From: Roseiarcus sp963835885
GTDB taxonomy: Bacteria > Pseudomonadota > Alphaproteobacteria > Rhizobiales > Beijerinckiaceae
Length of the DNA: 64,000 nucleotides
Direction of reading: 5' to 3'
Assembly: GCA_963835885.1 (NCBI GenBank)
Contig: CAWIHF010000006.1
Span: forward strand, 1 to 64,000
Part shown: positions 34,416 through 42,145 of the stretch, in pieces
Layout of the letters: every line of letters begins with the position of its first letter
How positions within the stretch are numbered: position 1 is the stretch's first letter
The notes under the pieces: generated by a model
Database searches by the model: none
The model's input: the letters and a program-made list of their open reading frames with translations, nothing else
Told to the model about the DNA's origin: nothing
Program-made: the position numbers and the translations under genes

Positions 34416-35954
34416 ATGGGGACGCGAATCGACCGGCCGGCGCAACCGATTGAAGGGCATGATCACAGTGCAATCGCCATTATCGCGGCCTTTCTCGTCG
34501 CCAGGCTGGCCTTTGCCTACGCACTCGGGCCGGGGATCGACGAGAGTTATACGCTCGCCATCGCGCGGATGCTCAGCCTCTCCTATTTCGACCATCCCCC
34601 CCTGCACCAGTGGATTGCGCATTTCGCCGCCCGCGTGCTTGGCGAAGGTTTTGGCGCGCGTTTGCCGTTCATCGCCCTTTTCGCCGCGACAGGCTGGCTT
34701 CTTTATCGCCTGACGGTCGATCTGTTCGGCGCCCGGGCGGGGGTCATCGCTGTCTTCGCCCTCAACGTCACCCCGTTCTTCTTTGCCTCCGCTGGAACGT
34801 GGATCGTCCCCGACGGTCCCCTCTTGTTCGGCCTTGCCGTCGCCGCCTGGGCGCTGGCGAGACTGTTCTTTTTTAAGAATGCCAGTCGTTCGGCGATCTG
34901 GCGTCTTTGGCTCGCCGCGGGCGCGGGATTCGGCGTCGCGGGGCTTTCGAAGTACAGCGCGGCGCTCAGCGTCCTGGGCCTGGCGGCCTTCGTCATCCTG
35001 GCGGAGAGGCGCCGGCGCTGGTTGGAGGATCCGGCGCCCTATGCCGCCGCTGCGCTTGCGCTCGCCATGGCGATCCCGGTTTTTGTCTGGAACGCCGAGC
35101 ACGGCTGGGCGTCTTTCGCCTTCCAAGGCGCCCGGGGGGCTCCGGGGCCGGGCCTGAAGCCAACCCAGTTCCTGGTCATGGCCTTGGGCGAAATCGCCTA
35201 TCTGCTGCCGTGGATCTTCGCGGTCCTGGTCCTTGGGCTGACTCAGGCATGGCGCGAACGAAAGGATGAGCGGAAACTCTTCCTTTTCTGCCTCGCCCTG
35301 CCGCCGATCGCCCTGTTCACCCTGACGCCGCTGTGGGGCGCTCGCGGCCTGCCGCAATGGACGATGCCGGGCTGGTTCTTCGCCTATCCTTTGCTCGGCG
35401 CGTGGCTCGCCGAACGCGCAGCATCCGATGCCGCGCTACGGCGGTGGGCGGTCTTTTCCAGTGGAACGCTCGCCGCCGTCGCGGCTCTCTTCATCCTGCA
35501 GGCCGCGACCGGCTTCCCCTTGCGACTGCTTCCGCGAGCCGTGAACGTCGCCGATCCGACGCTGGAAGCCTTTTCCTGGCGCGACTTGCGCGCAGCGCCG
35601 CTTTTTAAGCCCTTGCCCGCCTTCGTGCTGTCGACGCATTGGTCGGACGCGGGCAAGATTGCCCTCGCGCTCGGGCCGGACGAGCCGGTATTCGTGATTT
35701 CCAACGATCCCCGGGGTTGGGCCTACGTACCCGGAGGACGGGGGCTTATCGGACGGGACGGGGTGCTCGTCGCGCGCCCGGCGGAGGTTTCTTTGGCGCG
35801 GGCGGCAGCGGCGCTCAGTTTCAAGGCGATTGGAGAGACCCAGTTTTTCACGCTGGTGCGCAACGGCGCTCCCGCCGTCAAGCTTGCGCTCGTTCCTGTC
35901 CATGGCTTGACGCGGGGGCTTCCTCTCTCCTATCCGGACGCGCCCGGCGGGTAG
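34416..35954 (+). CDS. GT39/ArnT-like membrane glycosyltransferase
   Basis: 512 aa with about ten to twelve predicted membrane helices. The first periplasmic loop carries GPGIDESYTLAIARMLSLSYFDHPPLHQW, which is the DExY...YxDHPPL signature of PMT_2 enzymes such as ArnT and bears the catalytic Asp-Glu. These enzymes use polyprenyl-phosphate sugars as donors at the periplasmic face. The following GT2-GtrA gene could make that lipid-linked donor. It starts 3 nt after the hydrolase gene. Confidence 0.85.
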   Translation: MGTRIDRPAQPIEGHDHSAIAIIAAFLVARLAFAYALGPGIDESYTLAIARMLSLSYFDHPPLHQWIAHFAARVLGEGFGARLPFIALFAATGWLLYRLTVDLFGARAGVIAVFALNVTPFFFASAGTWIVPDGPLLFGLAVAAWALARLFFFKNASRSAIWRLWLAAGAGFGVAGLSKYSAALSVLGLAAFVILAERRRRWLEDPAPYAAAALALAMAIPVFVWNAEHGWASFAFQGARGAPGPGLKPTQFLVMALGEIAYLLPWIFAVLVLGLTQAWRERKDERKLFLFCLALPPIALFTLTPLWGARGLPQWTMPGWFFAYPLLGAWLAERAASDAALRRWAVFSSGTLAAVAALFILQAATGFPLRLLPRAVNVADPTLEAFSWRDLRAAPLFKPLPAFVLSTHWSDAGKIALALGPDEPVFVISNDPRGWAYVPGGRGLIGRDGVLVARPAEVSLARAAAALSFKAIGETQFFTLVRNGAPAVKLALVPVHGLTRGLPLSYPDAPGG

Positions 35955-35983
35955 ATTTCCCGAAGCGGCAAGAGACTTGCTCA

Positions 35984-37126
35984 GTGAGTACAGAGGCAGC
36001 GCCGGTGAGATCGCGGCCGACCCTTTCGGTCGTCGTTCCCACTTACCGCGAATCCGCCAACATCCCGGTGCTGTTCGAGCGCATCAAGACTGCGCTCGAG
36101 GGCCTGCCCTGGGAAATGATCGTCGTCGACGACGATTCGCCGGACGGCACGTCGGAGGTCGCCTTCGCCCTTGCGGCGTCGGACCGCCGCCTTCGGTGTC
36201 TCAGGCGCGTCAACCGCACTGGCCTCGCGGGGGCTGTCATCGAAGGCTGGATGTCCTCGAGCGCCGACCTCGTCGCCGTCATCGACGGCGATCTCCAGCA
36301 CGACGAACGGATCCTTCCGAAGATGTACGGTCAGCTCGAGGCGGGGTCGGCCGATCTCGTCATCGGCACCCGCGTCGGCGAAGGTGAGGGCCTGTCAGCG
36401 GCGCGGCAAAAGCTCAGCGGTCTTGGCAAATGGTTCTTTCACCGGATCGCCGGCGCGCCGGTGACGGACCCGATGAGCGGCTTTTTCATGATCCGCCGCG
36501 ATGTCGCCTCACGGCTTGCGCCGCGCCTGTCGCCCGACGGCTTCAAGATCCTGGTGGACGTTATCCTCTCCGCCGGCGGAAGCCTGAGGATCGTCGAAGC
36601 GCCCTACAAGTTCCGCAAGCGGCTCGCAGGCGAATCGAAGCTGACCCCGCTGGTCGGCCTCGATTTTCTCGGCCTTGTCGCGCATCATGCGACCGGGGGC
36701 CTCCTGCCCAACCGCTTCGTCCTGTTCGCACTCATCGGCGCGATCGGTCTCGTCGTCCACATTCTCGCACTGTCGGCGTTCCGCGCCTGGCACGGGACGT
36801 CGGATTTCCAGTCCGAGCAGGTCGCCGCGACAATCGTCGCCATGGCGAGCAACTTCGTCCTCAACAACGAGATCACCTATCGAACCCACCGCTTTCGCGG
36901 TTTTGGCATGATCGGCGGTTTCGCCGCTTTCGCGCTCGGCTGTAGCGTCGGCGTCCTCGCCAACATCGATGTCGCCTCGTGGGTGTACCGGTCAAACCAG
37001 ATCTGGTGGGCGGCTGGCCTGTCGGGCGCCGTACTGAGCGTCGTGTGGAACTACGCGGTCAGCACCACCCTCATCTGGCGCCCCCGCCGCCGCGGCCCAA
37101 GGCGGCTCGCCGCGGGCTCATCATGA
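35984..37126 (+). CDS. Polyprenyl-phosphate glycosyltransferase (GT2, DPM1-like) fused to GtrA domain
   Basis: 380 aa from GTG 35984. Residues 1-230 are a DPM1-like GT2 domain: LSVVVPTYRESANIPVLFERI, MIVVDDDSPDGT, VIDGDLQHDERILPKM (DxD analogue), TDPMSGFFMIRRDVA and FKILVDVILSAG. Residues ~250-370 are a GtrA domain with four membrane helices (FVLFALIGAIGLVVHILAL, ASNFVLNNEITYR). The protein transfers a sugar to polyprenyl phosphate and may help flip it, feeding the GT39 enzyme just upstream. Its stop overlaps the next start as ATGA. Confidence 0.88.
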   Translation: MSTEAAPVRSRPTLSVVVPTYRESANIPVLFERIKTALEGLPWEMIVVDDDSPDGTSEVAFALAASDRRLRCLRRVNRTGLAGAVIEGWMSSSADLVAVIDGDLQHDERILPKMYGQLEAGSADLVIGTRVGEGEGLSAARQKLSGLGKWFFHRIAGAPVTDPMSGFFMIRRDVASRLAPRLSPDGFKILVDVILSAGGSLRIVEAPYKFRKRLAGESKLTPLVGLDFLGLVAHHATGGLLPNRFVLFALIGAIGLVVHILALSAFRAWHGTSDFQSEQVAATIVAMASNFVLNNEITYRTHRFRGFGMIGGFAAFALGCSVGVLANIDVASWVYRSNQIWWAAGLSGAVLSVVWNYAVSTTLIWRPRRRGPRRLAAGSS

Positions 37127-37800
37127 TCGAAGACGCCCGGGACGCTTTTGCCGAGATCTTCTCGCCGTCGTTGCGGCCTGTGATGTGGAAGTCGCTCGGC
37201 CTGACCACCGCGATCCTCGTTCTCGCCGGCGTCGCGCTCGACCGAGCGGCGCTCTCCCTCATCCATGTCGGCCCAGCCTGGCTCAGCGCGGTCCTGTCGT
37301 TTCTCGTCGCGCTCGGCCTCGTCGTCGGCATGATCTTTCTCGCGCCGCCGACGGCGTCGCTGGTCGCGAGCTTTTTTCTCGACGACGTCGCGGCGGTTGT
37401 CGAGCGAACCATCGACCAGCATGGCCCGCCCGGGCGGCCGCTGCCGCTGGCGCCGTCCATCGCGATGGGGATCCGCTTCGCCGTGCTTTCGGTTCTCGTC
37501 AATGTAGTCGTCCTTGCGCTGACGGTATTCACCGGCATCGGCCTTGTGTCGTTCTTCGTGCTGAACGGGTACCTTCTCGGGCGCGAGTATTTCGAGTTTG
37601 CGGCCATGCGCCATGTTTCGGCGGCGGAGGCCAGATTTGTTTTTCATCAGCGCTGGCCGACGGTCTTCATCGCCGGCGCAATCGTCTCCGGCTTCGTCGC
37701 CGTGCCGGTTCTGAACCTGTTCACGCCCCTGTTCGCGACGGCGTTCATGACGCGGGTGTACAAACGGATCCGCTTGATCGAATCCGGCGCAGCCGGCTAG
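37123..37800 (+). CDS. CysZ/EI24-family membrane protein
   Basis: 225 aa from ATG 37123, overlapping the upstream stop by 4 nt. Three to four hydrophobic segments are visible (TTAILVLAGVALDRAAL, SAVLSFLVALGLVVGMIFLAP, AVLSVLVNVVVLALTVFTGIGLVSFFVLNGYLLGREYFEF, VFIAGAIVSGFVAVPVLNLF). NGYLLGREYFEFAAMRH is the family signature. CysZ of E. coli is a sulfate permease. Alphaproteobacterial members are annotated EI24 and their substrate is not known. Cotranscription with a glycosyltransferase does not settle the role. Confidence 0.75.
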   Translation: MIEDARDAFAEIFSPSLRPVMWKSLGLTTAILVLAGVALDRAALSLIHVGPAWLSAVLSFLVALGLVVGMIFLAPPTASLVASFFLDDVAAVVERTIDQHGPPGRPLPLAPSIAMGIRFAVLSVLVNVVVLALTVFTGIGLVSFFVLNGYLLGREYFEFAAMRHVSAAEARFVFHQRWPTVFIAGAIVSGFVAVPVLNLFTPLFATAFMTRVYKRIRLIESGAAG

Positions 37801-37840
37801 ACTCTAAGGGGCCTGCTCGCAAACCTGGGGACGGCGTATC

Positions 37841-38557
37841 GTGATCAAAGCCCTGATCTTTGACGTCGACGGGACCCTGGCCGAGACCGAAGAGGGCCAT
37901 CACAGGGCGTTCAACGCCGCCTTCGCCGAGGCAGACCTCGACTGGGCGTGGAACGTCGATCTCTATCGCGAGCTCTATCGCGTCACCGGAGGCAAGGAGA
38001 GGATGCGCAGATATGCCGACAGGCTCGGTCTCTCCGTCGCCGAACTTTCCGATGCCGATATCGCCAGGCTTCATGTGCGGAAGAACGCCCACTACGCCGA
38101 GATCGTCCGGGCGGGCCAGTGTCCGCTCCGCCCCGGCGTCGAGCGGCTGATCCGGACTTCGCGCGAAAGCGGCCTCAGGCTCGCCGTCTGCACCACCACG
38201 TCGCGGGTCAATATCGTCGAACTCCTGCAGGCGACGCTGCCGCCGGAAGGGCTCGGACTGTTCGAGGCTGTCGTTTCGGGCGAGGACGTTCCGCTCAAGA
38301 AGCCCGCGCCCGACGCCTATCTTCGCGTCCTCGAAATACTTGCGCTTCGACCCGACCAGTGCCTTGCGTTCGAAGATTCGCGAAACGGGCTTTTGTCCGC
38401 GGCTGCGGCGGGCCTCGCGACGATCGTGACGCCGAGCCTCTACACAAAGCACGAAACGTTCGAACGCGCCGCGTTGGTCCTTCCCGACCTGAGCGATTTC
38501 GATCTCGCCGCCTGGTCCTTCGCCTCTGATGCGGCGCCAGCCGCTAGCCGCCGATGA
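37841..38557 (+). CDS. HAD-superfamily hydrolase, CbbY-like
   Basis: 238 aa from GTG 37841. HAD motifs: LIFDVDGTLAETEEGHHRAFN (I, nucleophile D and acid/base D), LAVCTTTSRVNI (II, T), LKKPAPDAYL (III, K) and LAFEDSRNGLLSAAAAGL (IV). The helical cap at ~18-90 and the E-x-x-H-R-x-A-F-N start match CbbY-type phosphatases. In phototrophs and methylotrophs CbbY degrades xylulose-1,5-bisphosphate. Here the gene lies next to a sugar importer and not a Rubisco operon, so another sugar phosphate is possible. Confidence 0.82.
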   Translation: MIKALIFDVDGTLAETEEGHHRAFNAAFAEADLDWAWNVDLYRELYRVTGGKERMRRYADRLGLSVAELSDADIARLHVRKNAHYAEIVRAGQCPLRPGVERLIRTSRESGLRLAVCTTTSRVNIVELLQATLPPEGLGLFEAVVSGEDVPLKKPAPDAYLRVLEILALRPDQCLAFEDSRNGLLSAAAAGLATIVTPSLYTKHETFERAALVLPDLSDFDLAAWSFASDAAPAASRR

Positions 38558-38632
38558 GACTTCGGTCGCCAGCTCGGAAAAGTGCTTGCCGCGGCCTTCA
38601 GCCCCATTGCCAAGGCGGCAAAGTTGGGCTTA

Positions 38633-38649
38633 CCTCATATTGTATGAGG
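38633..38649. promoter_or_regulatory. 17-bp perfect palindrome upstream of the sugar ABC operon
   Basis: CCTCATA-TTG-TATGAGG has 7-bp perfect arms and a 3-base centre, located 38-55 bases before the ATPase start codon at 38688. Position and symmetry suggest an operator for a dimeric repressor (LacI or GntR type). No regulator gene adjoins it, so the cognate protein is unknown. Confidence 0.45.
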
Positions 38650-38687
38650 AAACGCTTATCGACCGGTTTCCGGCGGGAGGGAGAAGA

Positions 38688-39461
38688 ATGGCGCCGGACG
38701 CTCCTGGTTTTGCATCGATCGTGCGAATGGAGGCGGTGCAGAAATTCTTCGGCGCCGTCCAGGCGCTGTGCGACATTGACATCGCCATCGGCCGCAACGA
38801 GATCGTCGGGCTGATCGGCGACAACGGCGCCGGCAAGTCGACCCTGATCAAGGTCATGACGGGCGTGCTCGCGCCGAGCTCGGGCAAGATCTACATCCGC
38901 GACCGCGAGATCCAGCCGAACGAATACTCGGTGCGCATGGCGCACGATCTCTCGATCGAGACGGTCTACCAGGACAAGTCGCTTGCCGAGAAGCAGCCGC
39001 TGTGGCGCAACTTCTTTGTCGGGCGGCAGATCACCAACCGCTTTGGCTTCATCGACATCAAGCGTGAGAAGGAAGTCGCCCAGCAGATCCTGATCGACGT
39101 GATCGGCTTCCGCGGCGTCGGCATCACGGTCGATTCGACGGTCGGCAAGCTTTCCGGCGGCGAGCGCCAGGGAATCGCAATCGGCCGGGCGATGCACTAC
39201 AACGCCGACCTCATCGTGCTCGACGAGCCGACCGCCGCGCTCGGCGTCGCCGAAGTGCGAAAAGTGATCGACTTTGTGCGCAAGATCAAACAGTCGGGCC
39301 ACGCCTGCATCTATATCGAGCACAATCTGGCGCATGTGCATGAGGTGGCGGACCGGCTGGTCGTGCTCGATCGCGGGCAGATCGTGTCGCAGATCAATCC
39401 GAAGGACATGACCGTGGCAGAGCTGACCGAGTACCTGATCGCCTTGCAGCACAAGACCTAG
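38688..39461 (+). CDS. Sugar ABC transporter ATP-binding protein (single-domain)
   Basis: 257 aa from ATG 38688, preceded by GGGAGGGAGAAG. Motifs: GDNGAGKSTLIKVMTG (Walker A), a Q-loop in VYQDKS, KLSGGERQGIAIGRA (signature), LIVLDEPTAALG (Walker B) and IEHNL (H-loop region). The single NBD resembles FrcA, the ATPase of the CUT2 fructose/ribose-type importers of Hyphomicrobiales. It pairs with the permease and binding protein that follow. Substrate unknown. Confidence 0.88.
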   Translation: MAPDAPGFASIVRMEAVQKFFGAVQALCDIDIAIGRNEIVGLIGDNGAGKSTLIKVMTGVLAPSSGKIYIRDREIQPNEYSVRMAHDLSIETVYQDKSLAEKQPLWRNFFVGRQITNRFGFIDIKREKEVAQQILIDVIGFRGVGITVDSTVGKLSGGERQGIAIGRAMHYNADLIVLDEPTAALGVAEVRKVIDFVRKIKQSGHACIYIEHNLAHVHEVADRLVVLDRGQIVSQINPKDMTVAELTEYLIALQHKT

Positions 39462-39475
39462 GGGGGACGTAACGG

Positions 39476-40535
39476 ATGGCTCAGCAATCAGGCCTTTCGC
39501 TCGTCCAGCGCTTCGAGGCGTTGCCGATCATCATCGTCTTCGTCCTTTTGCTTGGATTGTTCATGAACCGGGCGCCGGAGGTTTTCCTCGCCCCCTATAT
39601 CTACACGACCTTCCTTACCACCCTGCCGCCCCTCATTCTGCTAGCGACAGGCCTGACCTTCGTGATCGGGGCCGGTGAAATCGACCTCTGCTTTCCCTCG
39701 ATCATCGCTTTTTCGGGCTTCGTCTTCGCCGTGCTGTTTAAGGAGTACGAACTCGGCTGGATCGCGGTCATCGCTGGCCTGGCGTCGGGGGTTCTGGTCG
39801 GCTTCATCAACGGGCTTCTCATCGCCAAGGTCGGCATTCCGTCCTTCATGACCACACTGGCGACCCAGTTCTTCTGGGCCGGCATGGCGACGGTGCTCTC
39901 GGGTGGCAAGTCCTATGCGCTGCGCGGCGCCGAGGATAGCTCGGTCTGGCAATGGATCGTCGGACGGCCGTTCGCGACGCTCTCGAGCGTCGACTGGATC
40001 CAGCAGGTCTCGATCCAGGCGCTGTGGACGGCGATCATCGTCGGCTTTCTCTGGCTCGTGCTCACCCGCCACCGCTTCGGCGAGCACACGCTCTTCATCG
40101 GCGACTTCGAACGACGTCTCGCGCGTCGTCGGCATCGACGTCGATCGCGAGAAGATCAAGATCTTCACCCTGATGGGGTTTCTCGCCGCCTGCGCCGCCA
40201 TCATCCTGACGCTCGAAAACAAGAACTTTTTCGGCAATCAGGGCCAGGGCTATCTGTTGACCGCCATCGCCTCGGTGCTGATCGGCGGCACATCGATCTT
40301 CGGCGGCCGGGCGACGATCGTGGGGACGGTGTTCGGCTGTTTCATCATCGGGATGATTGAGGCCGGCCTCGTCGCGGCGGGCCTCACCGGAGCTTGGGTC
40401 AGAACGGTCCAAGGCCTCATTTTCCTGACCGCAATCGTCTTTTATATGTACGTTGACGAACCGCAGCGCCGGCAGGCGTTCATCGCCAACCTGCGGTCGT
40501 TTCGGAGATTCGGAAGCGCTCGCGCGGCCGAATAG
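39476..40535 (+). CDS. Sugar ABC transporter permease (CUT2 family), one frameshift
   Basis: About 350 aa across two frames. 39476-~40105 has LPPLILLATGLTFVIGAGEIDLCFPSIIAFSGF, the CUT2 permease core, and FINGLLIAKVGIPSFMTTLATQFFWAG. ~40105-40535 has NDVSRVVGIDVDREKIKIFTLMGFLAAC, LLTAIASVLIGGTSIFGGRATIVGTVFGC and a C-terminal helix. The break lies at the gac-ttc-gaa region (~40108-40114): removing one T gives GDSNDVSRVVG, so a TT homopolymer insertion is likely. About nine membrane helices. It is probably functional in the organism. Confidence 0.82.
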
Positions 40536-40586
40536 AGACGGGTCCGCCCGGCAGAGGCGGCCCGAACAGGACAGGGAGAGATCAAA

Positions 40587-41576
40587 ATGGGTTTGTCCAA
40601 TTTGCTTCTGGTCGGCGTCGCCGCCGCCGCGGTTTCGGCGGCTGCGGGTCCGGCCTCCGCCGCCGATCCGATCGGCAAGGGCCTAGTGATGTATATGCAG
40701 ATGGGCGGTAATCCCGGCGACGGCGCAACGCTCGCCCGCCAGACGGGAGCGAAGGAAGCCGCCGAAGCCCTCGGCGTGGACCTCAAGTCGCAGTTTTCCG
40801 CCTGGGCGCCCGAGAAAATGATCGCCCAGTTCAAGGAGGCGATGGCCGCCAAGCCGAACTGCATCGAAATCATGGGACACCCTGGCGCCACCGCCTTCCA
40901 TGACCTCGTCAAGCAGGCCGTCGACCAGGGCATCGTCGTCACCGACGGCAATTCGCCGCTGACCCCTCTGCAGAACGAATTCGGCACGAAAGGCTTCGGC
41001 TACGCCGGCGTCGACCTGGCCGTTGGCGGCGCGCTGACCGCCAACGCCATGCTGGCGCACGGCCTGAAGGCGGGCGACGAGGCGGTGGTCTGGGGCATTT
41101 TCAGCCAAGCCGAGCGAGGCGTATCCGAGAAGAGCCTCGCCGACACGCTGGAGAAGGCCGGCCTCAAAGTCGATCGGCTGGAAATCCCTCAGGAGGTCAA
41201 CAGCGACGCCTCGCTCGGCATCCCGCAGTTCGTCGCCTATATCCAGTCCCATCCGAACCTGAAGGCCATCGGCCTGCAGCACGGCAGCGTGACCGGCGTC
41301 ATGCCGGAGGCCCTGAAGAAGGCCGGCAAGAAGCCCGGCGAGATCATCCTCGGCGGCATCGACCTCGCCCCCTCGACAATCGACGGTCTGAAGTCCGGCT
41401 ATATCACCGCGACCCTCGATCAGCTGCTCTACATGCAGGGCTTCTTTCCGGTCGTGCAGTGCGTGATGAGCGCGAAGTACAAGATGCCGGGCCTGTACCT
41501 CAACACCGGCGCGGGCGTCGTCACGCCGGACACGATCGGCGGGCTGGTCAAGCTGATTGACGCGGGCGTCCGCTGA
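40587..41576 (+). CDS. Periplasmic sugar-binding protein of CUT2 ABC transporter
   Basis: 329 aa. A signal peptide (LLLVGVAAAAVSAAAGPASA, cleavage after ASA) precedes a Peripla_BP_4 fold: GLVMYMQMGGNPGDGATLARQTGAKEAA, FKEAMAAKPNCIEIMGHPG, GYAGVDLAVGGALTANAML and LGGIDLAPSTIDGLKSGYITATLDQLLYMQGF. It delivers the sugar to the permease. A good ribosome binding site (ACAGGGAGAG) precedes the ATG. Its distal position and 51-nt gap are normal for such operons. Confidence 0.88.
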   Translation: MGLSNLLLVGVAAAAVSAAAGPASAADPIGKGLVMYMQMGGNPGDGATLARQTGAKEAAEALGVDLKSQFSAWAPEKMIAQFKEAMAAKPNCIEIMGHPGATAFHDLVKQAVDQGIVVTDGNSPLTPLQNEFGTKGFGYAGVDLAVGGALTANAMLAHGLKAGDEAVVWGIFSQAERGVSEKSLADTLEKAGLKVDRLEIPQEVNSDASLGIPQFVAYIQSHPNLKAIGLQHGSVTGVMPEALKKAGKKPGEIILGGIDLAPSTIDGLKSGYITATLDQLLYMQGFFPVVQCVMSAKYKMPGLYLNTGAGVVTPDTIGGLVKLIDAGVR

Positions 41577-41586
41577 CGCCGAAAGT

Positions 41587-41629
41587 CCCCTCTCCCGCTT
41601 GCGGGAGAGGGTGGCGGCCGAAGGCCGCC
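41587..41629. repeat. Paired hairpins (REP-like element, possible terminator)
   Basis: Two strong palindromes follow the binding-protein stop by 10 nt. The first is CCCTCTCCCGC-TT-GCGGGAGAGGG (stem at 41588-41611) and the second GGCGGCC-GAA-GGCCGCC (41613-41629). The first stem is of the dispersed CCCTCTCCC type found in many proteobacterial genomes. No T-run follows, so it more likely protects the mRNA 3' end than terminates intrinsically. Confidence 0.55.
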
Positions 41630-41640
41630 GGTGAGGGGAT

Positions 41641-42137
41641 GGGTGTTCGACCGACTCTCGGCGTTCGGCGCGCCTGGGCGACAGCCCGACGCACGCGGGG
41701 TCGAGGTATCGGGGCCTCCTTTAAGCCGACATGAGCGCACTGTTCTCCCCGAAATATCTCCCTGTTCCTGGACGGCCAATTTCCTGCTCCCGCGACCGGA
41801 GGCGGCTCTTTGCGCGCGGCCGGCGCCGCGTCCATGTCACGCGGCCCTCGCGCCTGCTCTCGTTTGGCGCCCGGACGATTTGCGGTTTCCCCGGCCTCGT
41901 CCGCGCCTGCCGCGCTTGCCTGAGCCGAAGCCATAGGGGCCCGCGTGGATCGTCGCCTCTCGTCCGGCCGAATTTACGATAATTCCAGAATTTCGGACAA
42001 ATCCTTTTCATTAATCCGGAATCGACCCAAGATCGGGTCTACACCCGATCGAAGCCCACCCAGCGCGCGCGGAAAGATGCGAATTTGTCAATTTGTCAAT
42101 TTGTCAATTTGTCTTCTTCGCACTGCGCTCCTGCGCA
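41641..42137. other. Non-coding region with an aatttgtc tandem repeat
   Basis: No supported gene. From ~42080 to 42113 the unit aatttgtc repeats about four times, just before the IS66-type element. Other short frames lack motifs. Confidence 0.5.
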
Positions 42138-42145
42138 CCTGCGCA

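Noticed and set aside
41587..41629. Intrinsic terminator after the sugar-binding-protein gene
   Set aside because: Strong hairpins but no T-run; kept as a REP-like repeat.
42080..42113. Possible CRISPR from the repeated aatttgtc units
   Set aside because: Units are 8 bases, directly tandem and have no spacers, so this is a simple tandem repeat.
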